Part shown: positions 1 to 6,707 of the stretch, in pieces
Position numbering within the stretch: the stretch's first letter is position 1
Layout: each line of letters begins with the position of its first letter
Program-made: the position numbers and the translations under genes
DNA from: Chitinophagaceae bacterium
GTDB lineage: Bacteria > Bacteroidota > Bacteroidia > Chitinophagales > Chitinophagaceae
DNA: 9,683 bases
Direction: 5' to 3'
NCBI GenBank assembly: GCA_017989935.1
Contig: JAGNOY010000050.1
Location: forward strand, 1 to 9,683
The notes under the pieces: model-generated
Database searches by the model: none
Told to the model about the DNA's origin: nothing
Seen by the model: only the letters and a program-made list of their open reading frames with translations

Positions 1-1166
1 GGATTATTGGATGGGATTTAATTTTAGAATATGCAGTAGGAGGCGCTACTGTTGGTATTGCATGGAGCGAGTATTTGAATAATTTATTAGTCAATGTGTT
101 GCATACAAGTCCAATACCATATCAGCTTTGCCATTCACCGTTTCAACTTTCATTAGATGGCGTGCGTGGAATTATTAATTTACCTGCCTTATTTATTATT
201 TTTATCTTGAGCTTATTGTTAATTAAAGGAACACATGAAAGTGCTTTAATCAATAGTTTAATTGTAATCACTAAAGTGGCCATTGTAATCCTAATCATCG
301 TTCTTGGATGGGGATTCATTAATCCAGCGCATCACACACCATATATCCCAGAAGCTACTACTTATGTAGATCCTCATGGAATTTCTAAAAAATTTGGAGG
401 TATTTGGGGAATACTTGGGGCTGCCGGCGTGGTGTTCTTTGCCTTTATTGGTTTTGATGCGGTTAGTACTGCAGCTCAAGAAGCTAAAAATCCTAAACGC
501 GATATGCCCATTGGTATTTTAGGCTCTCTAGCAATTTGCACTGTGTTGTATATTTTATTTGCCCACGTACTTACTGGAGTTGCATCTACCGAAGATTTCA
601 GAACAGGGGGTAAAGAAGCTTCAGTAGCCTTTGCCATTACGAAATATATGACAGGTTATGGATGGCTGGCTAATTTAGTAACAGTTGCTATTTTGGCAGG
701 TTTCTCATCTGTAATTTTAGTTTTATTATTAGGCCAATCTCGTGTATTTTATACAATGAGTAAAGATGGTTTATTACCTAAAAGTTTAGCCACCTTACAC
801 CCGAAATTTAAAACACCTTATAAAGCCAATTGGATGATTTTTATTATTGTTGGTTTCTTTGCTGCATTTATTCCAGGTGATATTGTAGGCGATATGTCCA
901 GCATCGGTACCTTGTTTGCTTTCATGTTAGTTTGTGCAGGTGTAATTATTTTACGCAAAACAGATCCAGATATGCCAAGACAATTCAAAACGCCTTGGGT
1001 ACCATTTGTTCCTATAATGGGAATCATTTTTTGTGGAGCTATGGTTGCTGGTCTTGGTTGGACAAATTGGGTTCGATTAATTGGTTGGTTGTTAATTGGT
1101 GTAGTGATTTATTTTGCTTACAGTAAAAAGAATAGTGTTTTGCAAAACAATCAAAAGAAAGATTAA
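1..1166 (+). CDS. APC-superfamily amino acid permease, 5'-truncated by the window edge
   Basis: Inner-membrane secondary transporter predicted to import amino acids. The reading frame is open from base 3, so the gene begins before the window. The visible part is 387 residues, against roughly 480-500 for the family, so about 100 N-terminal residues and the first two or three membrane helices are missing. The visible frame opens with GWDLILEYAVGGATVGIAWS, typical of the YfnA/CAT-like branch. The hallmark segment GFDAVSTAAQEAKNPKRDMP (about 450-509) covers the helix-6 end and the following loop. The loop GQSRVFYTMSKDGLLPK (about 732-782) is another strong family signature. Further hydrophobic helices follow, then a short charged tail (YSKKNSVLQNNQKKD). 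A methionine codon at 75 is internal and should not be taken as the start. The substrate cannot be told from sequence; a cationic or broad-range amino acid is a guess from the subfamily. A terminator follows directly, so this ends its transcription unit. Confidence 0.93.
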   Translation, partial: IIGWDLILEYAVGGATVGIAWSEYLNNLLVNVLHTSPIPYQLCHSPFQLSLDGVRGIINLPALFIIFILSLLLIKGTHESALINSLIVITKVAIVILIIVLGWGFINPAHHTPYIPEATTYVDPHGISKKFGGIWGILGAAGVVFFAFIGFDAVSTAAQEAKNPKRDMPIGILGSLAICTVLYILFAHVLTGVASTEDFRTGGKEASVAFAITKYMTGYGWLANLVTVAILAGFSSVILVLLLGQSRVFYTMSKDGLLPKSLATLHPKFKTPYKANWMIFIIVGFFAAFIPGDIVGDMSSIGTLFAFMLVCAGVIILRKTDPDMPRQFKTPWVPFVPIMGIIFCGAMVAGLGWTNWVRLIGWLLIGVVIYFAYSKKNSVLQNNQKKD

Positions 1167-1185
1167 TCGTTTATCTAGTAATTTT

Positions 1186-1217
1186 AAAGAGGCTTGTTTG
1201 TACAGGCCTCTTTTTTT
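1186..1217 (+). terminator. Rho-independent terminator of the permease gene
   Basis: A 12-bp stem pairs 1186-1197 with 1202-1213 (outer arms AAAGAGGC and GCCTCTTT, one G-U pair inside) around a 4-nt loop. It runs into a T tract at 1211-1217. It lies 20 nt after the permease stop codon, in the correct orientation. Confidence 0.9.
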
Positions 1218-1239
1218 ATGGCATTAAAATGACACTTCA

Positions 1240-1253
1240 TATAGAATTCTATA
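1240..1253. promoter_or_regulatory. Perfect 14-bp palindrome upstream of the type A cargo gene, possible operator
   Basis: TATAGAATTCTATA reads identically on both strands. Its centre lies about 24 nt upstream of the -7 box at 1267, so it covers the region where the -33 element would be, and no convincing TTG element is found there. A dimeric regulator could bind here. Perfect palindromes of this length do occur by chance in AT-rich DNA, so the regulatory role is inference. Confidence 0.3.
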
Positions 1254-1266
1254 CTTGTTCTAACTA

Positions 1267-1274
1267 TAAATTTG
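1267..1274 (+). promoter_or_regulatory. Bacteroidota-type -7 promoter box for the type A cargo gene
   Basis: TAAATTTG matches the Bacteroidota -7 consensus TAnnTTTG exactly and lies 18 nt before the ATG at 1293. This leaves a short A-rich leader, as is common in the phylum. No well-spaced -33 TTG is present: the TTG at 1255 is only 9 nt away. The box overlaps the TTG at 1272 that would be the alternative start, which argues for the ATG at 1293. Confidence 0.55.
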
Positions 1275-1292
1275 TGTTCTAAAATAAAAAAT

Positions 1293-3119
1293 ATGAAAAA
1301 ATTATTCTTTCTTTCTTTGCTTTGCTTTTCATTTCTGAAAAATCAGGCTCAAGCATATATCCAAGGTGATATCACTGCATTCCCAAATATTTCTGCTTTT
1401 CATGATTCTACACAATGTGCTTCAATAGCTATGGAATCTTATATGTTTACTATCAGTAATTCTTTTTTAGGTGATTCCATTATCATCAAAGACCAATTTT
1501 CTGGACAAGTGTTGGCTTATGATGTGAACTCCACCGGCATGAATCCTTGGAATACCACGCTAAATCCAATGTCTATGATTCCTTATATTCCAGATAATCA
1601 ACTAAGTGGAGGAATGGCTTATTTTGGAGGATCTACCATTAAATTTATTAGTGGAACAGATACAGTTTTTAATGTTTCAAGCAATTATGTTTTGCCTGTT
1701 CCTGATGCATGTACTTATGGAAATGTGACTGGGAAAGTTTATATAGATAATAACAGCGATTGCAATTTTAATGCTGGCGATGTGGGACTTCAATCTTTAA
1801 ATGTATTGGCTAATGTTAATTTAACAAATGGGAGTAATACCCAATATGGGTATACTGCCGGCTCTACTGGACAATATAGTATTCAAATTCAAGAATCTTG
1901 GTTGAACAATTATATAGTGAGTATTCCCACTGCTTACCAGTTTATTTTCCCTTCAACAACTTGTTCCCCTGCATCATATACATACACCACACTACCTCAA
2001 TCTGGAGCTGATTTTGCCTTGCAATGTACAAGCCAAATTGATGTGCAATCCGCAGCATTGAGTCCTATCAATGTTAGGCCTTTAATTCCATTTATGCTAA
2101 ATCCTTATGTAAGTAATACGGGCTGTGATACCGCTGCTGGTATACTAACCTTAGTGAAAGATCCGAATACAGTTTACAATGCTACATTAAGTTCAAATCC
2201 TGCAAATTATGTAAACGGAGATACCTTAAAATGGAATTTTGCTCAACTGACTAACTTGAGTAGTGGCTCTTATTGGAATAGCTTCTTCGCAGGTGTGCAT
2301 CTTACGCCAAACACATCAGTAAATATTGGAGATACTTTATGCTTTACTGTTTCTTCTACAGTGTTAAGCAATGATGTAAATGCTGCCAATAATCAATATC
2401 AAGTTTGTTTGCCTGTTGTAAATTCTTACGATCCTAATATTAAAGAAGTCATGCCTAAAGGCACTGGGGCCACAGGTCAAATTCCATTATCTACAGATCA
2501 CCTTGATTATACCATCCATTTCCAAAATACAGGCACAGCACCTGCTTATAATGTCTCTATTGTGGATACGTTAGATAGTGATGTTGATCCGAAGTCCTTG
2601 AAAATATTAGGTGCTTCACATTCGATGGTTCCAACATGGTTATCAACCAATGTAGTTCGATTTGATTTTTATAGTATTATGCTGGCTGATAGCAATACGA
2701 ATGAACCAAAAAGTCATGGACAAGTGAGTTTTTCAATCAAATTGAAATCTGGTTTAGCTCTAGGTACTCAAATAAAAAACAAAGCTTCTATCTATTTTGA
2801 TTCTAATCCAGCCATTGTAACGAATACCACATTAAATACTTTGGCAAATCCAAATGGCGTTGAGTTCATAGAAAATTCAGCGAACTTAAAAATTTATCCT
2901 AACCCAGTTGAAGATCAATTAATGATAGATTTGTCAGCATTTGCCCAAACTACATCTGCCATACTTTCTATATATTCTATGAATGGTCAATTAGTAAAAT
3001 CGGTTAACCTAAAAGAAGTAAGTAATCGAATTCTTATTAGTGATTTAAAAGCTGGTTTATATGTGCTTAAAGTAAAGACAGGGGATGAAGTTGCCGTGAA
3101 GAAATTCATTAAAAAGTAA
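1293..3119 (+). CDS. Secreted T9SS type A cargo protein with DUF7619/DUF11-like domain
   Basis: A 608-residue secreted or cell-surface protein of unknown specific function. Residues 1-21 form a Sec signal peptide (basic MKK, hydrophobic core, likely cleavage after AQA). Residues about 143-199 resemble an SdrD-B/carboxypeptidase-regulatory-like beta-sandwich (GKVYIDNNSDCNFNAGD, with a D/N-rich loop that may bind calcium). Residues about 379-518 match the DUF7619/DUF11-like module common in Bacteroidota surface proteins: YDPNIKEV, LDYTIHFQNTGTAPAYNV, DSNTNEPKSHG, then a SIYFDSNPAIVTNTTLNT end. Residues 532-608 are the type A sorting domain: LKIYPNPVEDQLMIDL, a central SIYSMNGQLVKS strand, a GLYVLKVKTGD turn and a lysine-rich end. 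In the family this domain directs export across the outer membrane and is cleaved by the sortase-like PorU. No catalytic motif is seen, so adhesion or a structural role is likely. A start at TTG 1272 is also open but would spoil the signal peptide and overlap the promoter. The gene is monocistronic between two terminators. Confidence 0.88.
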   Translation: MKKLFFLSLLCFSFLKNQAQAYIQGDITAFPNISAFHDSTQCASIAMESYMFTISNSFLGDSIIIKDQFSGQVLAYDVNSTGMNPWNTTLNPMSMIPYIPDNQLSGGMAYFGGSTIKFISGTDTVFNVSSNYVLPVPDACTYGNVTGKVYIDNNSDCNFNAGDVGLQSLNVLANVNLTNGSNTQYGYTAGSTGQYSIQIQESWLNNYIVSIPTAYQFIFPSTTCSPASYTYTTLPQSGADFALQCTSQIDVQSAALSPINVRPLIPFMLNPYVSNTGCDTAAGILTLVKDPNTVYNATLSSNPANYVNGDTLKWNFAQLTNLSSGSYWNSFFAGVHLTPNTSVNIGDTLCFTVSSTVLSNDVNAANNQYQVCLPVVNSYDPNIKEVMPKGTGATGQIPLSTDHLDYTIHFQNTGTAPAYNVSIVDTLDSDVDPKSLKILGASHSMVPTWLSTNVVRFDFYSIMLADSNTNEPKSHGQVSFSIKLKSGLALGTQIKNKASIYFDSNPAIVTNTTLNTLANPNGVEFIENSANLKIYPNPVEDQLMIDLSAFAQTTSAILSIYSMNGQLVKSVNLKEVSNRILISDLKAGLYVLKVKTGDEVAVKKFIKK

Positions 3120-3136
3120 CTTGACTTAAATTGTAT

Positions 3137-3179
3137 TTGCCTGAATCGAAGTGAATGGCTTTGGTTCAGGCAATTTTTT
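3137..3179 (+). terminator. Rho-independent terminator of the type A cargo gene
   Basis: TTGCCTGAA (3137-3145) pairs perfectly with TTCAGGCAA (3165-3173). Weaker pairing with some G-U pairs continues inward to a loop near 3153-3157, and six Ts follow at 3174-3179. It lies 17 nt after the stop codon at 3119. Confidence 0.9.
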
Positions 3180-3211
3180 GCTTGTTTGATTTTAAAAAAG
3201 ATAAAGAAAGA

Positions 3212-3281
3212 GATGGTCGATGAACGGAGCGTCGCAAATCCGCCACATCGATGTTTTGAAGCTGGTTCCCCACAAAACCCC
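3212..3281. repeat. GC-rich, partly palindromic intergenic patch, possible dispersed repeat
   Basis: By hand count 38 of 70 bases are G or C, clearly richer than the AT-rich DNA on either side. An imperfect hairpin can form: CGATG (3218-3222) with CATCG (3246-3250), and CGGA (3225-3228) with TCCG (3239-3242), around a loop containing GCGTCGC. CATCGATG at 3246-3253 is itself palindromic. There is no T run, so it is not a standard terminator, and the previous gene already has one. On the minus strand a tiny frame (3248 down to 3192) would encode MWRICDAPFIDHLFLYLF, with no supporting evidence of expression. Its base composition and intergenic position suggest a REP-like dispersed element, but only one copy is visible here, so repeat status is unproven. 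Confidence 0.35.
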
Positions 3282-3315
3282 TAATTTTGAATCCGCTTGA
3301 TATTAACCAAACGAT

Positions 3316-3331
3316 TACTTTCGTATCTTCG
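3316..3331 (+). promoter_or_regulatory. Two tandem candidate -7 boxes for the type B cargo gene
   Basis: TACTTTCG (3316-3323) and TATCTTCG (3324-3331) lie back to back, each one base from the TAnnTTTG consensus. A TTG at 3297-3299 is 16 nt upstream of the first box and 24 nt upstream of the second, neither being ideal spacing. They lie 32 nt or more before the chosen start at 3364. Which of them is used, if either, cannot be decided by eye. Confidence 0.4.
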
Positions 3332-3363
3332 TCTACTTGTTTGCTATATTAAATTTTTTTCGC

Positions 3364-5337
3364 ATGTTCAAAATGATCAAGTTTTTATCGGTTATGTTAA
3401 TTGTTCTTGGAAACACACCCATTCAATTAAATGCACAAGGAATAACCTTGGGCCCGGATATAAATATACCAGCTTGTGGCACTTGCACAACCTTACATGC
3501 CACTTTAACTACAGGGATAGGGGAGACTGGGTATAATATGGTTCAAACAGCTGGTGGAGCATCAGGAGGTGTTTATACACCTTTTTCATTGTCATTGGCT
3601 ACAGGAGCAACAAATTCAGGCATAGTAACCGATGATGTTTGGTCAGGATTGATCAATATTCCTTTCCCATTCTATTTTTTTGGGGTTCCTCAAAACTCTT
3701 GTATCATTGGTTCTAATGGTTCAGTATCATTCAATGGCTGCATGGCTAGCACATATAACGCATGGGGCTTAACTGGAGTAGCTCCATTACCTAATACTAC
3801 TTTTCAGGATGCGCAAAATTCAATTATGAGCGCCTATTATGATATTTACCCAACAGTGGGTGGTGCAATCCTTTATCAAACTTTTGGTACTGCCCCTAAT
3901 CGAATTTTTGTGGTTAGCTGGAATGATGTGCCGCTTTTTTCTTGCACTAGTTCTTTGGCTAAACAACAAATAGCCCTCTATGAAACTACGAATGTGATAG
4001 AAACCTATATTGGCAACAAACCTTATTGCGCTTGGAATGGTGGTGGTTTAGCCATTCATGGTATTGAAAATGAAGGTGGAACAGTTGCTTATACAGTGCC
4101 AGGTAGAAACGTGCAAGCATTTACTGCGACAAATGAAACATGGACATTTACGCCAAATGGGATTCCAACTGGGATGCCAGGTGGTTATACCGTGAATTGG
4201 TATGATCAAAATGGAACAGTGCTAGCAACGAACGTAGATTCATTGGTAGTTTGTCCAACACAGCCTACTATGATTATTGCCTCAGCTATTAGTAGTGGGG
4301 TTTGTCCTACACCTACATTTAAAGATACTGTGATGGTCAGCAAAAAGCCTGCAATTACGGCTATGGTGCAGAATATTGTAGAGCCTAATTGTTTTGGAGG
4401 TAATGATGGTTCTTATGAAATTGTGGCCTCAGGCGGACAACCTGCTTATACATATCAAGCAAATTCTATTCCTGTCAACAATCCGGTGACCAATGTATCT
4501 GCTGGTAGTTATAATATTGTAGTGACTGATGCTGATAATTGCACAGCAACAACCTTTGTGACCATTAATCAACCTACTGAAGTTGAATTGTCTTTAGTCA
4601 ACCAAATTGATGTGTTGTGCAAATATCAGAATAATGGTTCAGTAGAAGTGCTGGCTAATGGAGGTGTGCCAGGCTATACATATTGGTATGGCAGTTTAGC
4701 TCCAGGAAGCAATACCATGTTTGATTATTTGGCAGCAGGCAATTATACTTTTTATACTAAAGATAGCCATGGTTGTTTAGACTCATTAAGTACAACCGTA
4801 CTTCAACCTGATTCATTGTTAAGTGTATATCAAATTTCACATGAAGCAACCTGTTTAGTTAAAACAGACGGTTCCGTTGAAGCTATCCCAAGTGGCGGTG
4901 TGCCGGGGTATAAATACGAGTGGGATAGTCATCCACCACAATATAGTCAAACCGCTACCAATTTAGAAAGCGGATCGTATCATGTGTTAGTGACTGATGC
5001 GAATGGTTGTATTACTTCTACGCAAATAGCTGTGGAGCAGCAATTGTGTTGTCAACTCTTTATGCCTGATGCTTTCACGCCCAATGGAGATAGTAAGAAT
5101 GATATTTATCGCATCGTTGAGCATGGCGGTGGGGTTATTTTAGGAGAATTTAGAATTTATAATCGTTGGGGTCAAGAAGTTTTTAGTACCAGAGATATTA
5201 CTAAAGGTTGGGATGGTACATTGAATGGAACATCGCAAAATTCTGATACATTTCATTATATATTGCAATATCAGTGTAATGATAAAGGAGTAATAAGTCA
5301 GAAAATAGCTAAAGGAGATATTATACTCATTAGATAA
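3364..5337 (+). CDS. Large secreted T9SS type B (CHU_C) protein with SprB repeats
   Basis: A 657-residue secreted, probably surface-attached adhesin-like protein. A signal peptide covers residues 1 to about 24 (hydrophobic core SVMLIVLG, ending LNAQ). The ATG at 3373 would work equally well; the upstream TTG at 3337 adds an unlikely extension. Residues about 26-270 form a beta-rich, glycine- and aromatic-rich domain with an ACGTC pair at 38-41 and other cysteines, and I cannot name the family with confidence. Residues about 270-335 look Ig-like. Three SprB-type repeats follow at about 339-404, 415-482 and 491-560, each with a cysteine, a DGS/NGS turn, a GG-P-Y-Y core and a final D-GC or QP signature. 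Residues 567-657 are the type B/CHU_C gliding-motility C-terminal domain: MPDAFTPNGDSKNDIYRI, FRIYNRWGQEVFST, GWDGTLNG, ending KGDIILIR. In the family, type B sorting domains serve large adhesins and often pair with a PorP/SprF-like partner, none of which is encoded here. No enzyme motif is seen. Confidence 0.88.
   Translation: MFKMIKFLSVMLIVLGNTPIQLNAQGITLGPDINIPACGTCTTLHATLTTGIGETGYNMVQTAGGASGGVYTPFSLSLATGATNSGIVTDDVWSGLINIPFPFYFFGVPQNSCIIGSNGSVSFNGCMASTYNAWGLTGVAPLPNTTFQDAQNSIMSAYYDIYPTVGGAILYQTFGTAPNRIFVVSWNDVPLFSCTSSLAKQQIALYETTNVIETYIGNKPYCAWNGGGLAIHGIENEGGTVAYTVPGRNVQAFTATNETWTFTPNGIPTGMPGGYTVNWYDQNGTVLATNVDSLVVCPTQPTMIIASAISSGVCPTPTFKDTVMVSKKPAITAMVQNIVEPNCFGGNDGSYEIVASGGQPAYTYQANSIPVNNPVTNVSAGSYNIVVTDADNCTATTFVTINQPTEVELSLVNQIDVLCKYQNNGSVEVLANGGVPGYTYWYGSLAPGSNTMFDYLAAGNYTFYTKDSHGCLDSLSTTVLQPDSLLSVYQISHEATCLVKTDGSVEAIPSGGVPGYKYEWDSHPPQYSQTATNLESGSYHVLVTDANGCITSTQIAVEQQLCCQLFMPDAFTPNGDSKNDIYRIVEHGGGVILGEFRIYNRWGQEVFSTRDITKGWDGTLNGTSQNSDTFHYILQYQCNDKGVISQKIAKGDIILIR
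4378..5043 (+). repeat. Three tandem SprB-type protein repeats inside the type B cargo gene
   Basis: Three units of about 70 codons share the plan C-x(n)-(D/N)GS-x(n)-GG-x-P-x-Y-x-Y, then SGSY/AGNY, then D-x(n)-C. The closest similarity is between units 1 and 3, which share the DNA string TAGTGACTGATGC near 4520 and 4989. Units 2 and 3 share GGTGTGCC in the GGVPGY segment. The DNA has diverged well beyond recent duplication, so the array is probably old. Such repeats form rod-like stalks in SprB-family adhesins. Confidence 0.75.
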
Positions 5338-5348
5338 TCTCAAAAAAG

Positions 5349-6491
5349 CTACTTGTTTGACAAAGAAGAAAGATAGATTTCTTCGATTACTTTATAGAAT
5401 TCGAGGGCACTTTGATCCCATGAAAATTTTTCGGATTGGGACTTACAATGAGCAATTAGTTCTGATCTAAGATGTTCTTCTTTGTAAAGTAAACACATCT
5501 TCTGATTGATGTCTTCTATTTGATTTGGATCTGCATAAAGAGCTGCTTGGCCGCCAACTTCGCCCAATGAGCTTCCAAAAGCAGCAATTACAGGCACATT
5601 ACATTGCATGGCCTCAAGAACTGGAATGCCAAATCCTTCATATAAGGACACGAAAGTTAAAGCATAGGCAGCACCAATTACCTTGCACAATTCATCAACT
5701 TGCATATAGTCGTAATGAATTACATCGGCTTTATAAGGGTGTTGAATATAAACTTCTTTGATTTCATCAGAGTGCCAAGCAAATCTTCCGACAATCAACA
5801 ATTTCATATTGCTTCTTTGTTTACGTTTGAAAAGTGCAAACGCTTTCAACAACCTAACAATGTTTTTTCTGGGATGCATTGCTCCAGCAAAAACAAAATA
5901 TTCGCAACCTTGAGCATATTTCTCTTTAATTTGTTGTTTTTCTTCAAAACTTAATGGTTGATACTTTGAGTTTGCACCATTGTATATCACCTGAATTTTT
6001 TCAGGGGGTGTTTTATAAAAGTGGATGATTTCCTGCTTAGAAAATTCGGAAACAGTCACTATTTTCGATGCTTTTTTTACGAACAGCGGGGTGAATTTTT
6101 TTAAATAATACCTGAATTTAAAAGGCAAATGTTCTGGGTATCTTTCGAATGCTAAATCATGAACAACCAATAAGGTAGGCACTTTAGTATTTAAACTAAG
6201 AAAACCATCAGTTGAGATAAAAAGTTCAGCTTTGTATTTTTTTAAGGCAAGTGCTACTGAAAATTCATACCAAATGATCCATAGAATTGGATGTCTTGCA
6301 GGCGGGTTAAGCACCACGGCTTTTACATTGGGGGCGAAAATAAATTCTTGAGCAAATGGTCTGTCGAAAAAGAAAATAAATTCATGTTCAGGATGATTTA
6401 GGACAACTCTTTTGATAACTTCATAAGTAAACCAGCCTATACCTTCTAGTTTACCTTTAAGCAAAAATCTTGCGTTGACTGCTATTCTCAT
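5349..6491 (-). CDS. GT4-type (GT-B fold) family glycosyltransferase
   Basis: A 380-residue cytoplasmic or membrane-associated enzyme predicted to transfer a sugar from a nucleotide-sugar donor to a lipid-linked or glycan acceptor with retention of configuration. The N-terminal Rossmann half starts MRIAVNARFL and has the glycine loop KLEGIGWFTYEV, then HDLAFERYPEHLP (111-123) and VSEFSKQEI (147-155). The C-terminal donor-binding half has FAGAMHPRKN (201-210) followed by a leucine-rich helix, LLIVGRF (231-237), and the EX7E motif EGFGIPVLE (285-293), with E285 and E293 as the donor-binding and catalytic acid pair. Length is normal for family GT4. The sugar specificity, mannosyl or other, cannot be read from sequence. 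It is transcribed divergently from the flippase gene 216 nt away, which supports a role in the same polysaccharide pathway. Its 3' end faces the type B cargo gene with an 11-nt gap. Confidence 0.9.
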   Translation of the reverse strand: MRIAVNARFLLKGKLEGIGWFTYEVIKRVVLNHPEHEFIFFFDRPFAQEFIFAPNVKAVVLNPPARHPILWIIWYEFSVALALKKYKAELFISTDGFLSLNTKVPTLLVVHDLAFERYPEHLPFKFRYYLKKFTPLFVKKASKIVTVSEFSKQEIIHFYKTPPEKIQVIYNGANSKYQPLSFEEKQQIKEKYAQGCEYFVFAGAMHPRKNIVRLLKAFALFKRKQRSNMKLLIVGRFAWHSDEIKEVYIQHPYKADVIHYDYMQVDELCKVIGAAYALTFVSLYEGFGIPVLEAMQCNVPVIAAFGSSLGEVGGQAALYADPNQIEDINQKMCLLYKEEHLRSELIAHCKSQSEKFSWDQSALEFYKVIEEIYLSSLSNK

Positions 6492-6499
6492 GAGTTTGG

Positions 6500-6529
6500 C
6501 AAAAGTAAGGGTTGAAATCTTAATCCAAA
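6500..6529 (-). promoter_or_regulatory. Near-consensus Bacteroidota promoter for the glycosyltransferase gene
   Basis: Read on the minus strand, TTTG (6529-6526) and TACTTTTG (6507-6500) are separated by 18 nt. This fits the Bacteroidota -33 and -7 elements well. The G of the -7 box lies only 8 bases before the A of the ATG at 6491, so transcription would begin about 0-5 nt before the start codon. Either the mRNA is nearly leaderless or the true promoter lies elsewhere. Confidence 0.6.
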
Positions 6530-6707
6530 AACGAAATCTTTGAATGGATATTTATAAATATGGGTTGAAATAAGGCAAGTGTTTTTAGATATTGTTTCTC
6601 TATTAATCATGTCTGCCTATTGTTCCTTTACAAGAAATGATATTCTAACTTCAATATCCTATTTTGCATTACATTTACGCTTTCACAACAGGAAGAACAC
6701 TCACTTC

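Noticed and set aside
1255..1257. TTG as the -33 element for the type A cargo promoter
   Set aside because: Only 9 nt separate it from the -7 box, far short of the usual 17-20 nt.
1272..1292. Upstream TTG start for the type A cargo gene
   Set aside because: It overlaps the -7 box and places MCSKIKN ahead of a signal peptide that starts normally at MKK (1293).
3192..3248. Short minus-strand frame MWRICDAPFIDHLFLYLF in the intergenic region
   Set aside because: Only 18 codons, no promoter or leader visible, and it lies in the GC-rich palindromic patch. More likely a by-product of a repeat than a gene.
3337..3363. Upstream TTG start for the type B cargo gene
   Set aside because: It would lengthen the signal peptide with a second hydrophobic stretch. 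The ATG at 3364 or 3373 gives a normal signal peptide and leaves room for the promoter.
3297..3536. Open frame of 79 codons on the plus strand at the start of the type B cargo gene
   Set aside because: It overlaps the signal peptide and the first domain of the well-supported gene in another frame, has no family resemblance, and is best read as a shadow.
4378..5043. Tandem repeats considered as a possible CRISPR or recombination array
   Set aside because: Units are about 70 codons, divergent at DNA level and in frame. They are protein repeats of the SprB type, not short identical DNA repeats with spacers.
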